From Bradyrhizobium iriomotense (GTDB taxonomy: Bacteria > Pseudomonadota > Alphaproteobacteria > Rhizobiales > Xanthobacteraceae): 64,000 nucleotides of DNA. A program made the translations under genes and the position numbers. The notes beneath the pieces were generated by a model. It was not told the origin of the DNA and did not search any database. It saw only the letters and a program-made list of their open reading frames with translations. Shown one piece after another: positions 43,609 through 51,695 of the stretch. The first letter of the stretch is position 1, and each line of letters begins with the position of its first letter. The stretch covers positions 1-64,000 of the forward strand of contig NZ_JAFCLP010000006.1 of assembly GCF_018129405.1 (NCBI RefSeq). Direction: 5' to 3'.

Positions 43609-45219
43609 ATGTCCAACATCGTTCTCTCGGCATCAGTTCGCCAGAACCTGTTGTCGCTGCAGTCGACAGCCGACCTGCTCGCCACCACGCAGCAGCGCCT
43701 CGCGAGCGGCAAGAAGGTCAATACGGCGCTGGACAACCCGACCAACTTCTTTACCGCCCAGGGTCTCGACAACCGCGCCAACGACATCAGCAATCTGCTC
43801 GACGGCATCAGCAACGGCGTGCAGGTGCTGCAGGCCGCCAATACCGGCATCACCTCGTTGCAGAAGCTGGTCGACAGCGCAAAGTCGATCGCCAGCCAGG
43901 TGCTGCAAAGCCCGACGGGTTATTCGCCCAAGTCCAACGTGACGGCCGCCGCGATCACCGGTGCGACCGCCAACAACCTGTTGGGCACCGCCTACACCAA
44001 CAACACGGTCAACGGCAGCACCGTTACCAACGACAACACCACCACTGCCGCCAACATCACGGCTAACACCAAGCTGGTTGGCACGGCGGGCGCGTCGTCC
44101 GACAACCTCGGCACGGTCATCACCAACGGTTCGGTTCTGACCGTCAACGGCAAGACGATCACATTCTCGACCGCGCAAACCACCTCGACCACGGACTCGT
44201 TCGGCAACGTCACGATCGGAATCGGCACCGGCAGCGCTCTCTCGGTGCAGACCGTGCTGGACGCGATCGACGGCATCACGGGCGCGGGGACGGCGTCGAC
44301 CGTCAACGGTAGCGGTCAGCTCGTGCTCAGCACCGGCACTAGCCAGGACCTGGCGATCTCCGGTTCGGGCAACGTGCTCACGGCGCTCGGCCTCGCCGCC
44401 GGCACCACCGCCCGCGTGCCGCCTCCGCTCAGCGGCAAGACGTTGACGATCGGCGCGACCGGCAGCGGCACCCCGGTCAGCATCACCTTCGGCACCGGCA
44501 CCGGGCAGATTTCCACGCTCAATCAGCTCAATGCAGCGCTGGCGCCGAACAATCTGCAGGCAACGATCGACCCGACGGGCCATCTCAACATCGTAACCAG
44601 CAACGATGCCGCTTCTTTGACGATCGGCGCAATCGGCGGCACGGCCGCGGCAAGCGGTCAGCCCTTCTATGGCCTGATCGCGCAGCCGCCCGTCGCGGAC
44701 GCGAATTCGCAGGCGACACGCGCCAACCTCGTCGCGCAGTACAACAACGTGCTCGCGCAGATCAACACGACCGCGCAGGACTCTTCCTTCAACGGCGTCA
44801 ACCTGCTGAACGGCGATACGCTCAAGCTCGTGTTCAATGAGACTGGACGTTCGACGCTGACCATCCAGGGCGTGACTCTCAACGACGCCGGCCTCAGCCT
44901 TGCGCCCTTGAACCAGGGCGTCGATTTCCTGGACTCGAATTCGGCGAACGCCATTCTGACTTCGCTCAACGCGGCCAGCACCACTCTGCGCGCGGAAGCG
45001 TCGACGCTCGGTTCGAACCTGTCGATCGTGCAGATCCGACAGGACTTCAGCAAGAACCTGATCAATGTGCTGCAGACTGGCTCCTCGAGCCTGACCCTCG
45101 CCGACACCAACGAGGAAGCGGCCAACAGCCAGGCGCTCTCGACCCGCCAGTCGATCGCCGTGTCCGCGCTGTCGCTCGCCAACCAGTCGCAGCAGAGTGT
45201 GCTTCAGCTCCTGCGCTAA
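43609..45219 (+). CDS. Flagellin, second of a tandem pair
   Basis: A 536-residue paralogue of the upstream flagellin. The D0/D1 ends are almost identical (NLLSLQSTADLLATTQ; SALSLANQSQQSVLQLLR), and the central modules align with several substitutions, for example TPPAISG against PPPLSG. The ATG at 43609 has a GAGGAAG site about 10 bases upstream. It has its own control region with two CtrA boxes and its own terminator. Alphaproteobacterial filaments are often built from several flagellins; the pair probably arose by duplication. Confidence 0.95.
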   Translation: MSNIVLSASVRQNLLSLQSTADLLATTQQRLASGKKVNTALDNPTNFFTAQGLDNRANDISNLLDGISNGVQVLQAANTGITSLQKLVDSAKSIASQVLQSPTGYSPKSNVTAAAITGATANNLLGTAYTNNTVNGSTVTNDNTTTAANITANTKLVGTAGASSDNLGTVITNGSVLTVNGKTITFSTAQTTSTTDSFGNVTIGIGTGSALSVQTVLDAIDGITGAGTASTVNGSGQLVLSTGTSQDLAISGSGNVLTALGLAAGTTARVPPPLSGKTLTIGATGSGTPVSITFGTGTGQISTLNQLNAALAPNNLQATIDPTGHLNIVTSNDAASLTIGAIGGTAAASGQPFYGLIAQPPVADANSQATRANLVAQYNNVLAQINTTAQDSSFNGVNLLNGDTLKLVFNETGRSTLTIQGVTLNDAGLSLAPLNQGVDFLDSNSANAILTSLNAASTTLRAEASTLGSNLSIVQIRQDFSKNLINVLQTGSSSLTLADTNEEAANSQALSTRQSIAVSALSLANQSQQSVLQLLR

Positions 45220-45249
45220 GAGTAGCGCCGACGAAGTGACAGATGATGG

Positions 45250-45281
45250 AACGGCGAAGCTGAAAGCTTCGCCGTTGTTTT
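45250..45281 (+). terminator. Intrinsic terminator of second flagellin gene
   Basis: An 11-bp stem (45250-45260 with 45266-45276, AACGGCGAAGC/GCTTCGCCGTT), five-base loop, then GTTTT. About 30 bases after the stop. Confidence 0.85.
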
Positions 45282-45506
45282 GAGCGAGATCGCTAACGCT
45301 CGATTAGTCGAGATCGACGCAGGCTGCGATGCATCGTTTACAGTGCGCGCTCTCGGTTTTATCCTTGAAGCGACGATGAGATCCGGGCCCGTAATTGTCC
45401 GGAGACTGTCCGCACTCTCACGTAAGCAAATCTTAAACGGTGCTGCCTAGTGTCGGAATGAATCCTTAAGCCTGCATAACGGGCAAGGAAACTTCCAGGG
45501 TGATAA

Positions 45507-45875
45507 ATGTCGAGTTCTGCTGCTTCGGCTTATGCGCGCGTCGCAACGACCACTGCGTCCCCCCGCGACATTGAGGCGCAAACGCTGCTGAAGGCTGCCA
45601 ACAAGCTGCAAGACGCGATCAACAGCGACGACCCCTTCGGGGAGCAGACGATGCAGGCCCTGATGTTCAACCGCAAGCTCTGGACCATTTTCCTGAGCGA
45701 GGCGATGCGGGACACCAATCCGCAGCCGATCGACGTGCGGCAGAAGATCGCAAACATCAGCGTGTTCGTGCTGAGTCAGACCGCGGCGCTCCAGGCAAGC
45801 CCGCAGCTCGATCATTTCCGTCCGTTGATCGAGATCAACAGGAATATTGCCGCCGGTCTGTCCGGTCGGCCGTAG
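45507..45875 (+). CDS. flaF: Flagellar biosynthesis regulator FlaF
   Basis: A 122-residue FlaF. Recognised by the helical AQTLLKAANKLQDAI, ALMFNRKLWTIFLSEAM and VRQKIANISVFVLSQT segments. In alphaproteobacteria FlaF is needed for flagellin synthesis or secretion and works against or with FlbT. Here flaF and flbT flank the two flagellins. The 285-base gap before it ends with the second flagellin's terminator, so it has its own promoter. Confidence 0.92.
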   Translation: MSSSAASAYARVATTTASPRDIEAQTLLKAANKLQDAINSDDPFGEQTMQALMFNRKLWTIFLSEAMRDTNPQPIDVRQKIANISVFVLSQTAALQASPQLDHFRPLIEINRNIAAGLSGRP

Positions 45876-45888
45876 ACGGAGACGAGTC

Positions 45889-46254
45889 GTGGCCGACGTG
45901 ATGAGCATCCTGTCGAGCTCGTACAAGTCCGCCGGCATGTCGATTCCAAGCCATACCAAATACGTTCCGGTCGATGCCTCGCTCTATCAGGGCACGTGGA
46001 CGGGCAAGTATCCCGACGGAAAGACGTTCTCGCTCAGCATCTCGCAGATCGATGGCTTCCGCGCGCAGGTCCACTATCAAAGTGGCAGCACGTCGCAGTA
46101 CCAGCAGGTGCTGATCAAGGACTCGGCGTTTCGGTTCGGCAACACCAAGTTCTTTCTTACGGGTAACGGCAAGGCTCAGATCAAGAACGTCGTCACCGAC
46201 CCCGCGACCGGGTCGACCTACATCGACACCGCGCAGGCGACGCGGAGCACTTGA
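45889..46254 (+). CDS. Small protein of unknown function in the flagellin locus
   Basis: A 121-residue protein if the GTG at 45889 is used (GGAG site 7 bases upstream); an ATG at 45901 gives 117. No signal peptide or membrane helix. The chain is strand-rich (YQGTWTGKYPDGKTFSLSISQIDGFRAQVHYQ) and ends in a polar tail. It is 13 bases after flaF, so co-transcribed. Its stop abuts the stop of the convergent flaG. Not a family I recognise; position suggests a filament-related role. Confidence 0.75.
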   Translation: MADVMSILSSSYKSAGMSIPSHTKYVPVDASLYQGTWTGKYPDGKTFSLSISQIDGFRAQVHYQSGSTSQYQQVLIKDSAFRFGNTKFFLTGNGKAQIKNVVTDPATGSTYIDTAQATRST

Positions 46255-46614
46255 TCAGGCGCTGAGGTCCGTGTTGAGCGGGCGCGTGGGTTCGGACTTC
46301 AAGTCCAGTGCATGGAAGTAGGCACGCCGCCGCAGCATGGCCTCGTCGGGAAATTGATTGACCACCGCGTCCGTCCTGTCATTGACGACCTGAAAGACGA
46401 AGGATGCTGCCGCTTGGTCGAATACGACCTGGCGCGAGACGTTGTCGTTGCTGTGCAGATCATTGCGCACGATCACGCTGGCATCGCTCGCGGCGACCGT
46501 CTGGCTCACCGGAAGATCAGTTTGCACGGCTTCATTCGCCGCCGCATTCGACGTCGTTGTGATCTGCACGGGGGCCGGGATCCCCACCGGCCTGATGCTG
46601 AAATCTGTACTCAT
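46255..46614 (-). CDS. flaG: FlaG-like flagellar protein
   Basis: A 119-residue protein. The C-terminal segment SFVFQVVNDRTDAVVNQFPDEAMLRRRAY matches the FlaG family pattern (bulky beta hairpin followed by P-x-E-x-ML). FlaG affects filament length in other bacteria. The first ~60 residues are low-complexity. It converges with the unknown gene at 45889 with no gap. Confidence 0.75.
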   Translation of the reverse strand: MSTDFSIRPVGIPAPVQITTTSNAAANEAVQTDLPVSQTVAASDASVIVRNDLHSNDNVSRQVVFDQAAASFVFQVVNDRTDAVVNQFPDEAMLRRRAYFHALDLKSEPTRPLNTDLSA

Positions 46615-46773
46615 GGCAGCCTCCTGGTTGCCTTACTTGAGTCAAATCCCAACCCCTCTAATAACGCAACCTTGGAACACCAGGACTGAAGACCCGGTAA
46701 GCAAACGTGCCTAACCACGCGACGATATCGCCGCGCGGTTTTTCCTAAAATTGTAGCCGGTCTTTGCGTGCGC

Positions 46774-47271
46774 TCAGAGCGAGCGGCTGACCGCGAGCGG
46801 GGTGATGTGGCGCGGGCCGGGAGCAGCGCGACGCCCGGCGGCGGTATAGGTGTTCGGTACGTTGCGCTTCTGGATCTCGGCATTGACGCCGCGCACGACG
46901 CTCTCGGAGACCGCATGCGCGGTCGCGAGCACGGTGAGATTGACCTGGAGCATCGCGCGGAACGCATCGTGGTGCCGATGCAGCGTCGAGAGCAGCTCGG
47001 GCGCGGATTTCGCGAGCTGGGTCTGGTTCGCCTTGAGCTGGCTGACCGCGCCGACGTAGTTTCGCGACAGCTCCTGCTTCCTGCTCTCGAGGGTCATAGC
47101 CTCGCGGACCTTTCCGGCGCGCACCAGCTCGGTCTCGCGCTCGATCAGGCTGAGCAGGGCGCTCATCGCGTCCATCAGGTCTTCGGCGAGCTTGCGCGCC
47201 TCGGCGCTGCCGGGCGTGGTGTTCGGGCGCTGCGCTTGCATCGGCCGACGTGAGGCGTTGAACTGGTTCAT
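46774..47271 (-). CDS. flgN: FlgN-like export chaperone
   Basis: A 165-residue helical protein. The central LAEDLMDAMSALLSLIERETELVRAGKVREAMTLESRKQEL region is the FlgN family core, a chaperone for junction proteins FlgK and FlgL. The ATG at 47271 is used since it lies 11 bases after the rod-binding gene stop; upstream residues would overlap that gene. The C-terminal ~35 residues are basic and probably flexible. Last gene of the flgI operon. Confidence 0.8.
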   Translation of the reverse strand: MNQFNASRRPMQAQRPNTTPGSAEARKLAEDLMDAMSALLSLIERETELVRAGKVREAMTLESRKQELSRNYVGAVSQLKANQTQLAKSAPELLSTLHRHHDAFRAMLQVNLTVLATAHAVSESVVRGVNAEIQKRNVPNTYTAAGRRAAPGPRHITPLAVSRSL

Positions 47272-47282
47272 CTCGTTGGACC

Positions 47283-47657
47283 TTATGCCGTACGAAGAGT
47301 GGTTTTCGCCTGCTGGATGATCAGAGTCCGATAGACATCGCGGGCGACACCGACGCCGCCGGCATTGGCGAAGTTCTTGGAATATTGCTCGGTCAGCATC
47401 GAGCGCCACACGCCGGTACCGGGCGTGCTGCCGAACGGGCCATCGCCCTTCAGGCCCGAGGTCATCTGCGAGAACATGCTGTTGAGGAACATCGCTTCGA
47501 AGTCGGTGGCGGTCTTCTGCGCCTTGGCCTGTTGCTGCGGCGCGACTTTTTGCAGCGCGGCGGCGAGCTCGAAGTCGGGGCGGCCGTTGCGGCTCTCGAC
47601 CGAGAAGGCCGGGGAGTACGTCGTGAGATGCGGGGTATTGATTGCGCCCGTCTGCAT
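47283..47657 (-). CDS. flgJ: Rod-binding protein, FlgJ N-terminal domain type
   Basis: A 124-residue protein with the rod-binding domain (KTATDFEAMFLNSMFSQMTSG, GPFGSTPGTGVWRSMLTEQYSKNFANAGGVGVARDVYR). It has no muramidase domain, as is normal in alphaproteobacteria, where a separate enzyme opens the peptidoglycan. Its ATG shares one base with the flgI stop (TGATG), indicating translational coupling. Confidence 0.9.
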   Translation of the reverse strand: MQTGAINTPHLTTYSPAFSVESRNGRPDFELAAALQKVAPQQQAKAQKTATDFEAMFLNSMFSQMTSGLKGDGPFGSTPGTGVWRSMLTEQYSKNFANAGGVGVARDVYRTLIIQQAKTTLRTA

Positions 47658-48781
47658 CACATCACCTCGATGTCGGCTTCGATCGCGCCGGCGGCCTTGA
47701 TCGCCTGGAGGATGCTGATCATGTCGCGGGGGCCGATGCCGAGGCCGTTGAGGCCGTCGACGAGCTGCTGGAGCGAGACGCCGTTCTTGACGAGGGCCAG
47801 CTTCTTGCCGTCCTCGGTGACGGTGACGCTGCTGCGCGGCGCGACCACGGTGCGGCCGCGCGACAGCGGGTTGGGCTGGCTCACCTGCGGGCTCTCGGAG
47901 ATCGTGACGGTAAGGTTGCCCTGCGCCACCGCGACGGTGGCGACGCGAACGTCGCGGCCCATCACGATGATGCCACTCCGCTCGTCGATGATGATCTTGG
48001 CGGCGAGATCGGGATCGACCTGGAGCTGTTCGATCTCGGTGAGAAAGGCGACGACGTTGCCCTTGAACTCCGGTGGGACCGACAGCTGCACCGTCGAGGG
48101 ATCGATCGGCTCGGCGGTCTTGACGCCGAGATAGTCGTTGACCGCGGCCGCAATGCGCTTGGCGGTGGTGAAGTCGGCGTTGCGCAGTGCCAGGCGGACG
48201 TTCGGCAGGCGGTTGAGCGCGAACTCGATCTCGCGCTCGATGATGGCACCATTGGCGATGCGCCCCACGGTCGGCACGCCGCGCACGATCTTCGCTGCCT
48301 CGCCTTCGGCCTGGAAGCCCGAGATCGCGAGCGAGCCCTGCGCCACCGCATAGACATTGCCGTCGGCACCCAACAGGGGAGTGACGAGCAGGGTGCCGCC
48401 CTGCAGGTTCTTGGCGTCGCCGAGCGCGGAGACGGTGACGTCCATGCGCGTGCCCTGGGTGGCGAAGGCCGGCAGATTGCCGGTCACCATCACGGCGGCG
48501 ACGTTGCCGGTGCGGATGGTGGCGCCGCGGATGTTGACGCCCATGCGCTCGAGCATCGCCTGCAGCGACTGCTTGGTGAAGGGGATGTTGTTGAGCGTGT
48601 CGCCGGTGCCATTGAGGCCGACGACGAGGCCGTAGCCGATGAGCTGGTTCTGCCGCACGCCTTCGATATTGGCGAGGTCCTTGATGCGCGAGGTCGCAGC
48701 CGCCGAATTGACCGACAACGCCAGCGCTGACAGCGCGGCGCAGGCCACCCCAACAATCCTCACCCAACGAACGCCTGGCAT
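47657..48781 (-). CDS. flgI: Flagellar P-ring protein FlgI
   Basis: A 374-residue periplasmic ring protein. After a signal peptide (to about residue 29, AAA) comes the hallmark SRIKDLANIEGVRQNQLIGYGLVVGLNGTGD, then PFTKQSLQAMLERMGVNI and a C-terminal TLQQLVDGLNGLGIGPRDMISILQAIKAAGAI-type segment. The ATG at 48781 begins the signal peptide; a longer frame to 48886 would run through the promoter. A sigma-54 promoter lies about 90 bases upstream. Operon with flgJ-type and flgN genes. Confidence 0.95.
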   Translation of the reverse strand: MPGVRWVRIVGVACAALSALALSVNSAAATSRIKDLANIEGVRQNQLIGYGLVVGLNGTGDTLNNIPFTKQSLQAMLERMGVNIRGATIRTGNVAAVMVTGNLPAFATQGTRMDVTVSALGDAKNLQGGTLLVTPLLGADGNVYAVAQGSLAISGFQAEGEAAKIVRGVPTVGRIANGAIIEREIEFALNRLPNVRLALRNADFTTAKRIAAAVNDYLGVKTAEPIDPSTVQLSVPPEFKGNVVAFLTEIEQLQVDPDLAAKIIIDERSGIIVMGRDVRVATVAVAQGNLTVTISESPQVSQPNPLSRGRTVVAPRSSVTVTEDGKKLALVKNGVSLQQLVDGLNGLGIGPRDMISILQAIKAAGAIEADIEVM

Positions 48782-48869
48782 CCTCTGCTCCCCAAGGCTT
48801 CCAAAGAGCCTCCTCAAATCGACAGGACCTGCACGACACTCCCATGACGAGCTGGTCCGGCGCTTTCCT

Positions 48870-48886
48870 TGCGAGCGCTGTGCCAA
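48870..48886 (-). promoter_or_regulatory. Sigma-54 promoter of flgI-flgJ-flgN
   Basis: On the minus strand TTGGCAC-AGCGC-TCGCA matches the -24/-12 consensus (GG and GC 10 bases apart; one mismatch in the -12 box). It lies about 90 bases before flgI. Confidence 0.8.
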
Positions 48887-49002
48887 CGTGGGCAGACGGG
48901 GTAGGCGGTTGAATAGGTTGAATAAATCTGTGTCGACCGGTGTCAGCGGGCGTTCGCCTTCAGGAGCGAAACTGCCGCCTGTCGGCAGATTTTGCCGGGC
49001 CG

Positions 49003-49018
49003 TTTACGGGCCGTTAAC
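49003..49018 (+). promoter_or_regulatory. CtrA-like box upstream of fliX, one mismatch
   Basis: TTTA-CGGGCCG-TTAAC differs from TTAA-N7-TTAAC at one base. It ends 45 bases before the fliX ATG. In Caulobacter fliX is also divergent from flgI and is CtrA controlled. Confidence 0.65.
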
Positions 49019-49063
49019 CATAAAACAGCGAAGGTGAGGCATCGATCACCCGGATTGCTTCCG

Positions 49064-49477
49064 ATGCGCATCTACGGACCGAACGGCACCACGCTTGGAA
49101 CGCCGGCCAGCCAGGCCAGACGGACCGGCTCCGGCACCTTCGTGCTGCCCGACACCTCCTCGGCGCAGGGGACGCGGAGCGCTGCCGCACCGAAGGCCGC
49201 CGGCAACATCGACGCACTGCTTGCGCTGCAGGGCGTCGAGGAGGATCCGGTCGAGCGCCGCAAGCGCTCGGTCGCGCGCGGCAAGACCGCGCTCGATGTG
49301 CTCGACGAGCTCAAGATGGGGCTCTTGTCCGGCAATCTCGATGCATCGACCGTGATGCGGCTGCGCGATGCCGCGGCGAACCTGAAATCGTCCTCCGGCG
49401 ATCCCGGACTGGACTCCGTGCTCTCGGAAATCGAGCTGCGCGTCGAGGTCGAGCTGGCGAAGGCGGGACAGGCTTAG
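49064..49477 (+). CDS. fliX: Flagellar assembly trans-acting factor FliX
   Basis: A 137-residue FliX. It opens MRIYGPNGTT, has a disordered Ser/Thr/Ala-rich stretch (GSGTFVLPD), then the helical core IDALLALQGVEEDPVERRKRSVARGKTALDVLDELKMGLLSG and DPGLDSVLSEIELRVEVELAKAG. FliX couples early assembly to activity of the sigma-54 activator FlbD. The start is the ATG at 49064; the divergent flgI and the CtrA-like site at 49003 support it. Confidence 0.92.
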   Translation: MRIYGPNGTTLGTPASQARRTGSGTFVLPDTSSAQGTRSAAAPKAAGNIDALLALQGVEEDPVERRKRSVARGKTALDVLDELKMGLLSGNLDASTVMRLRDAAANLKSSSGDPGLDSVLSEIELRVEVELAKAGQA

Positions 49478-49484
49478 TCAGGCT

Positions 49485-49660
49485 GTCGTCGCCCGGCTTG
49501 ACCGGGCGACCCAGTATTCCAGAGACAGTCGCTGTTGAATCGAGAAGCTGCGGCGTACTGGATGCCCCGGTCCCGTCTCCGCCAAGGCTACGCCGGGGCC
49601 ACAAGGGTGCTCGGCCCGCTGGAGCTTTAGCGAAGGCGGCAAGCCGGGGCATGACACCAA
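49485..49660. repeat. Interspersed repeat, copy 2 of family A, with extension
   Basis: Carries the same core blocks as 18979-19077 (CCAGTATTCCAGAGACAGTC and GAGAAGCTGCGGCGTACTGG), then differs: the right end has an additional stretch of about 70 bases with CCGGGGC and GAAGGCGGCAAGCCGGGGCATGA before closing. Located between the ends of fliX and the HxlR gene. Confidence 0.75.
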
Positions 49661-49693
49661 CGTTGGGTTGGCAAGCTACGCTCTCGCTTGTTC

Positions 49694-50065
49694 CTACGCC
49701 GCTTCCTCCTTCAACTGCGCGTCGTAGCGGCGCTGGGCGGCGAGCACGTCTTTCAGATTCTGTTCGGCCCAATCCCTCAAGGGATCGACGGCGGCGGCGA
49801 GCGTCAGCCCGAGCTGCGTGATCGAATACTCCACCGTCACCGGCACGGTTGCGATGGCGCGGCGTTTGATCAGCCCGTCGCGTTCGAGCGACTTGAGAAC
49901 CTGGCTGAGCATCTTCTGCGAAATGCCTTCAATCGTGCGGCGCAACTGATTGAAGCGCATCGGCTCTCCGCGCAGGAGCAACAGGATCAGCACCGCCCAT
50001 TTGTCGCCGACGCGGTCGAGGATCTGGCGCGTGGGGCAATTCGCTGCATAGACGTCGGGCTTCAT
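49694..50065 (-). CDS. HxlR-family (DUF24) transcriptional regulator
   Basis: A 123-residue winged-helix repressor. It has the N-terminal conserved Cys10 (NCPTRQILDRVGDKWAVLILLLL) and the recognition segment FNQLRRTIEGISQKMLSQVLKSLERDGLI. Many family members sense quinones, aldehydes or other electrophiles through this Cys. It is divergent from the NAD(P)H-binding reductase gene at 50223, its probable target. Confidence 0.88.
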   Translation of the reverse strand: MKPDVYAANCPTRQILDRVGDKWAVLILLLLRGEPMRFNQLRRTIEGISQKMLSQVLKSLERDGLIKRRAIATVPVTVEYSITQLGLTLAAAVDPLRDWAEQNLKDVLAAQRRYDAQLKEEAA

Positions 50066-50222
50066 CGTCGGTTCCTCGATCCATTCCGGTCGCCTGCGCG
50101 CGCCGGTTCGTTCTGCCGGTTACTCCAGCGTAATCAGGTAAGCACAAAGTGCTCTCTTAACACCAGCATTCTTTGCGATATCTAGTAACCGTTAGTTACC
50201 ATAGAAGCAAAGGAGCCTTCCA

Positions 50223-50834
50223 ATGAAAATCGCAGTCGCCGGCGCCTCGGGCCGGGCCGGGTCGGAGATCACCAAGGAGCTGTCGCGCCGCGGCCATAGC
50301 GTTACCGCCATCGCCCGGAACCCGGAGAAGATCGCGACCCTGCCGAACGTCACACCGACCAAGGGTGACGTGCTCGACCAAGCGGGCCTTGCCAAGCTGT
50401 GGGCCGGGCACGACGTCGCCGTGAGTTCCGTCCACTTCCTGGCCAGCGACCCGCTCAAGTTGATCGGCGCGGCCAAGGCGTCCGGGGTGGGCCGTTACCT
50501 CGTCGTCGGCGGTGCCGGCAGCCTCGAAGTCGCCCCCGGCGTGAAGCTGGTCACGACTCCCAATTTCCCGGCCCAGTACAAGGCCGAGGCCGAGGCGGGC
50601 TCAGCCTTCCTGGATCTGCTGAGGCAGGAAAAGGACCTGAACTGGACCTTCATCTCGCCGTCGGCGCTGTTCATCGAGGGGGAACGCACGGGTAAGTTCC
50701 GGCTCGGGACCGACCAGCTTCTCGCAGATGCGAACGGCAAGAGCTGGATCAGTTTCGCCGACTACGCCATTGCGCTGGCCGATGAGATCGAGAAGCCGGC
50801 CCATCTGAGGCAGCGTTTCACGGTCGGCTACTAG
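50223..50834 (+). CDS. NAD(P)H-binding oxidoreductase, NmrA/SDR-like
   Basis: A 203-residue atypical short-chain dehydrogenase. The opening MKIAVAGASGRAGSEITKEL is the dinucleotide-binding glycine motif. It lacks the classical YxxxK pair, as in NmrA or YwnB-like proteins (flavin reductase or quinone reductase-like). AGG ribosome site upstream. Controlled in all likelihood by the divergent HxlR protein. Confidence 0.85.
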   Translation: MKIAVAGASGRAGSEITKELSRRGHSVTAIARNPEKIATLPNVTPTKGDVLDQAGLAKLWAGHDVAVSSVHFLASDPLKLIGAAKASGVGRYLVVGGAGSLEVAPGVKLVTTPNFPAQYKAEAEAGSAFLDLLRQEKDLNWTFISPSALFIEGERTGKFRLGTDQLLADANGKSWISFADYAIALADEIEKPAHLRQRFTVGY

Positions 50835-51004
50835 GCCTTCGGCCGCTCCCGGGCCCTTGCGGATAAACCTTCCTGTGCAAGGGTTTGGGAGCGGTAACCG
50901 GACGCTCAGGGAAATATTGTCTGTCACAGGAGGCCGCTATATAACGCCCCGCTCAACGGACCCCGTTCCGTTTGCGAGTCGTTGTTTAGACAGATAGGCC
51001 GCCC

Positions 51005-51415
51005 TTGGAAAAGTTGAAAAACTACCGACCGACCGAAAAAGAGCCTTTCATGAACGACCGGCAGAAGGAGTACTTCCGTTTGAAGCTCCTTGCCTGGAAG
51101 GATGAGATCCTCAAAGAGTCCAAGCTCACCCTGCAGGCTCTGCAGGAGGAGAACGTGAACCACCCCGATCTCGCCGATCGGGCATCGTCCGAAACCGACC
51201 GCGCCATCGAACTCCGCGCCCGCGACCGCCAGCGCAAGTTGATCGCCAAGATCGACGCCGCGCTCCAGCGTATCGAGGACAACACCTACGGCTATTGCGA
51301 GGACACCGGCGAGCCAATTTCTTTGAAGCGGCTCGAGGCCCGGCCCATCGCGACGCTCTCGGTGGAAGCGCAGGAGCGCCACGAGAAACGCGAGAAGGTT
51401 TATCGCGACGAATAA
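51005..51415 (+). CDS. dksA: DksA-type RNA polymerase-binding regulator, reduced zinc site
   Basis: A 136-residue DksA if the TTG at 51005 is used; an ATG at codon 16 gives 121. The conserved KNYRPTEKEPFMN segment before that ATG argues for the longer form. The coiled-coil tip DLADRA (D55, D58, A60) that enters the RNA polymerase channel is intact. Only one of the four usual zinc-finger cysteines remains (C98 in YGYCEDTGEP), as in many alphaproteobacterial versions. Expected to work with ppGpp. A terminator follows at 51421. Confidence 0.9.
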   Translation: MEKLKNYRPTEKEPFMNDRQKEYFRLKLLAWKDEILKESKLTLQALQEENVNHPDLADRASSETDRAIELRARDRQRKLIAKIDAALQRIEDNTYGYCEDTGEPISLKRLEARPIATLSVEAQERHEKREKVYRDE

Positions 51416-51420
51416 GGTCC

Positions 51421-51449
51421 GAGCCGCAGCGATGCGGCTCTTTGTTTTT
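51421..51449 (+). terminator. Intrinsic terminator of dksA
   Basis: 8-bp stem GAGCCGCA/TGCGGCTC (51421-51428 and 51433-51440), four-base loop, then TTTGTTTTT. Six bases after the dksA stop. Confidence 0.88.
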
Positions 51450-51695
51450 GGACACAAGGCGCCATTTCGCGCCGCACTCGGCATTTTGCCTGTCGCTTGC
51501 CACCGCGCGCCAGCGCGCGAGCGCAATCACGAAAAGTGAATCGCGATCAATGAGCTAGACTCGATTCCTCCGAGCTCACGTGAGTTCGGATGAGAAACAG
51601 CCTTCACTTCAGGTGCGGGAGGTTTTGCGAGTCGCATCAACGGGATCGGCTCGGATGCTGAGAGGCTGATCCAGCTGCATCAAGCAGCGCTGCAA

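Noticed and set aside
29581-45219. Ser/Thr/Gly-rich repeats in the axial proteins read as possible adhesin or RTX repeats
   Set aside because: They lie inside proteins with clear FlgE, FlgL and flagellin terminal helices and follow a flagellin hook-IN-like pattern.
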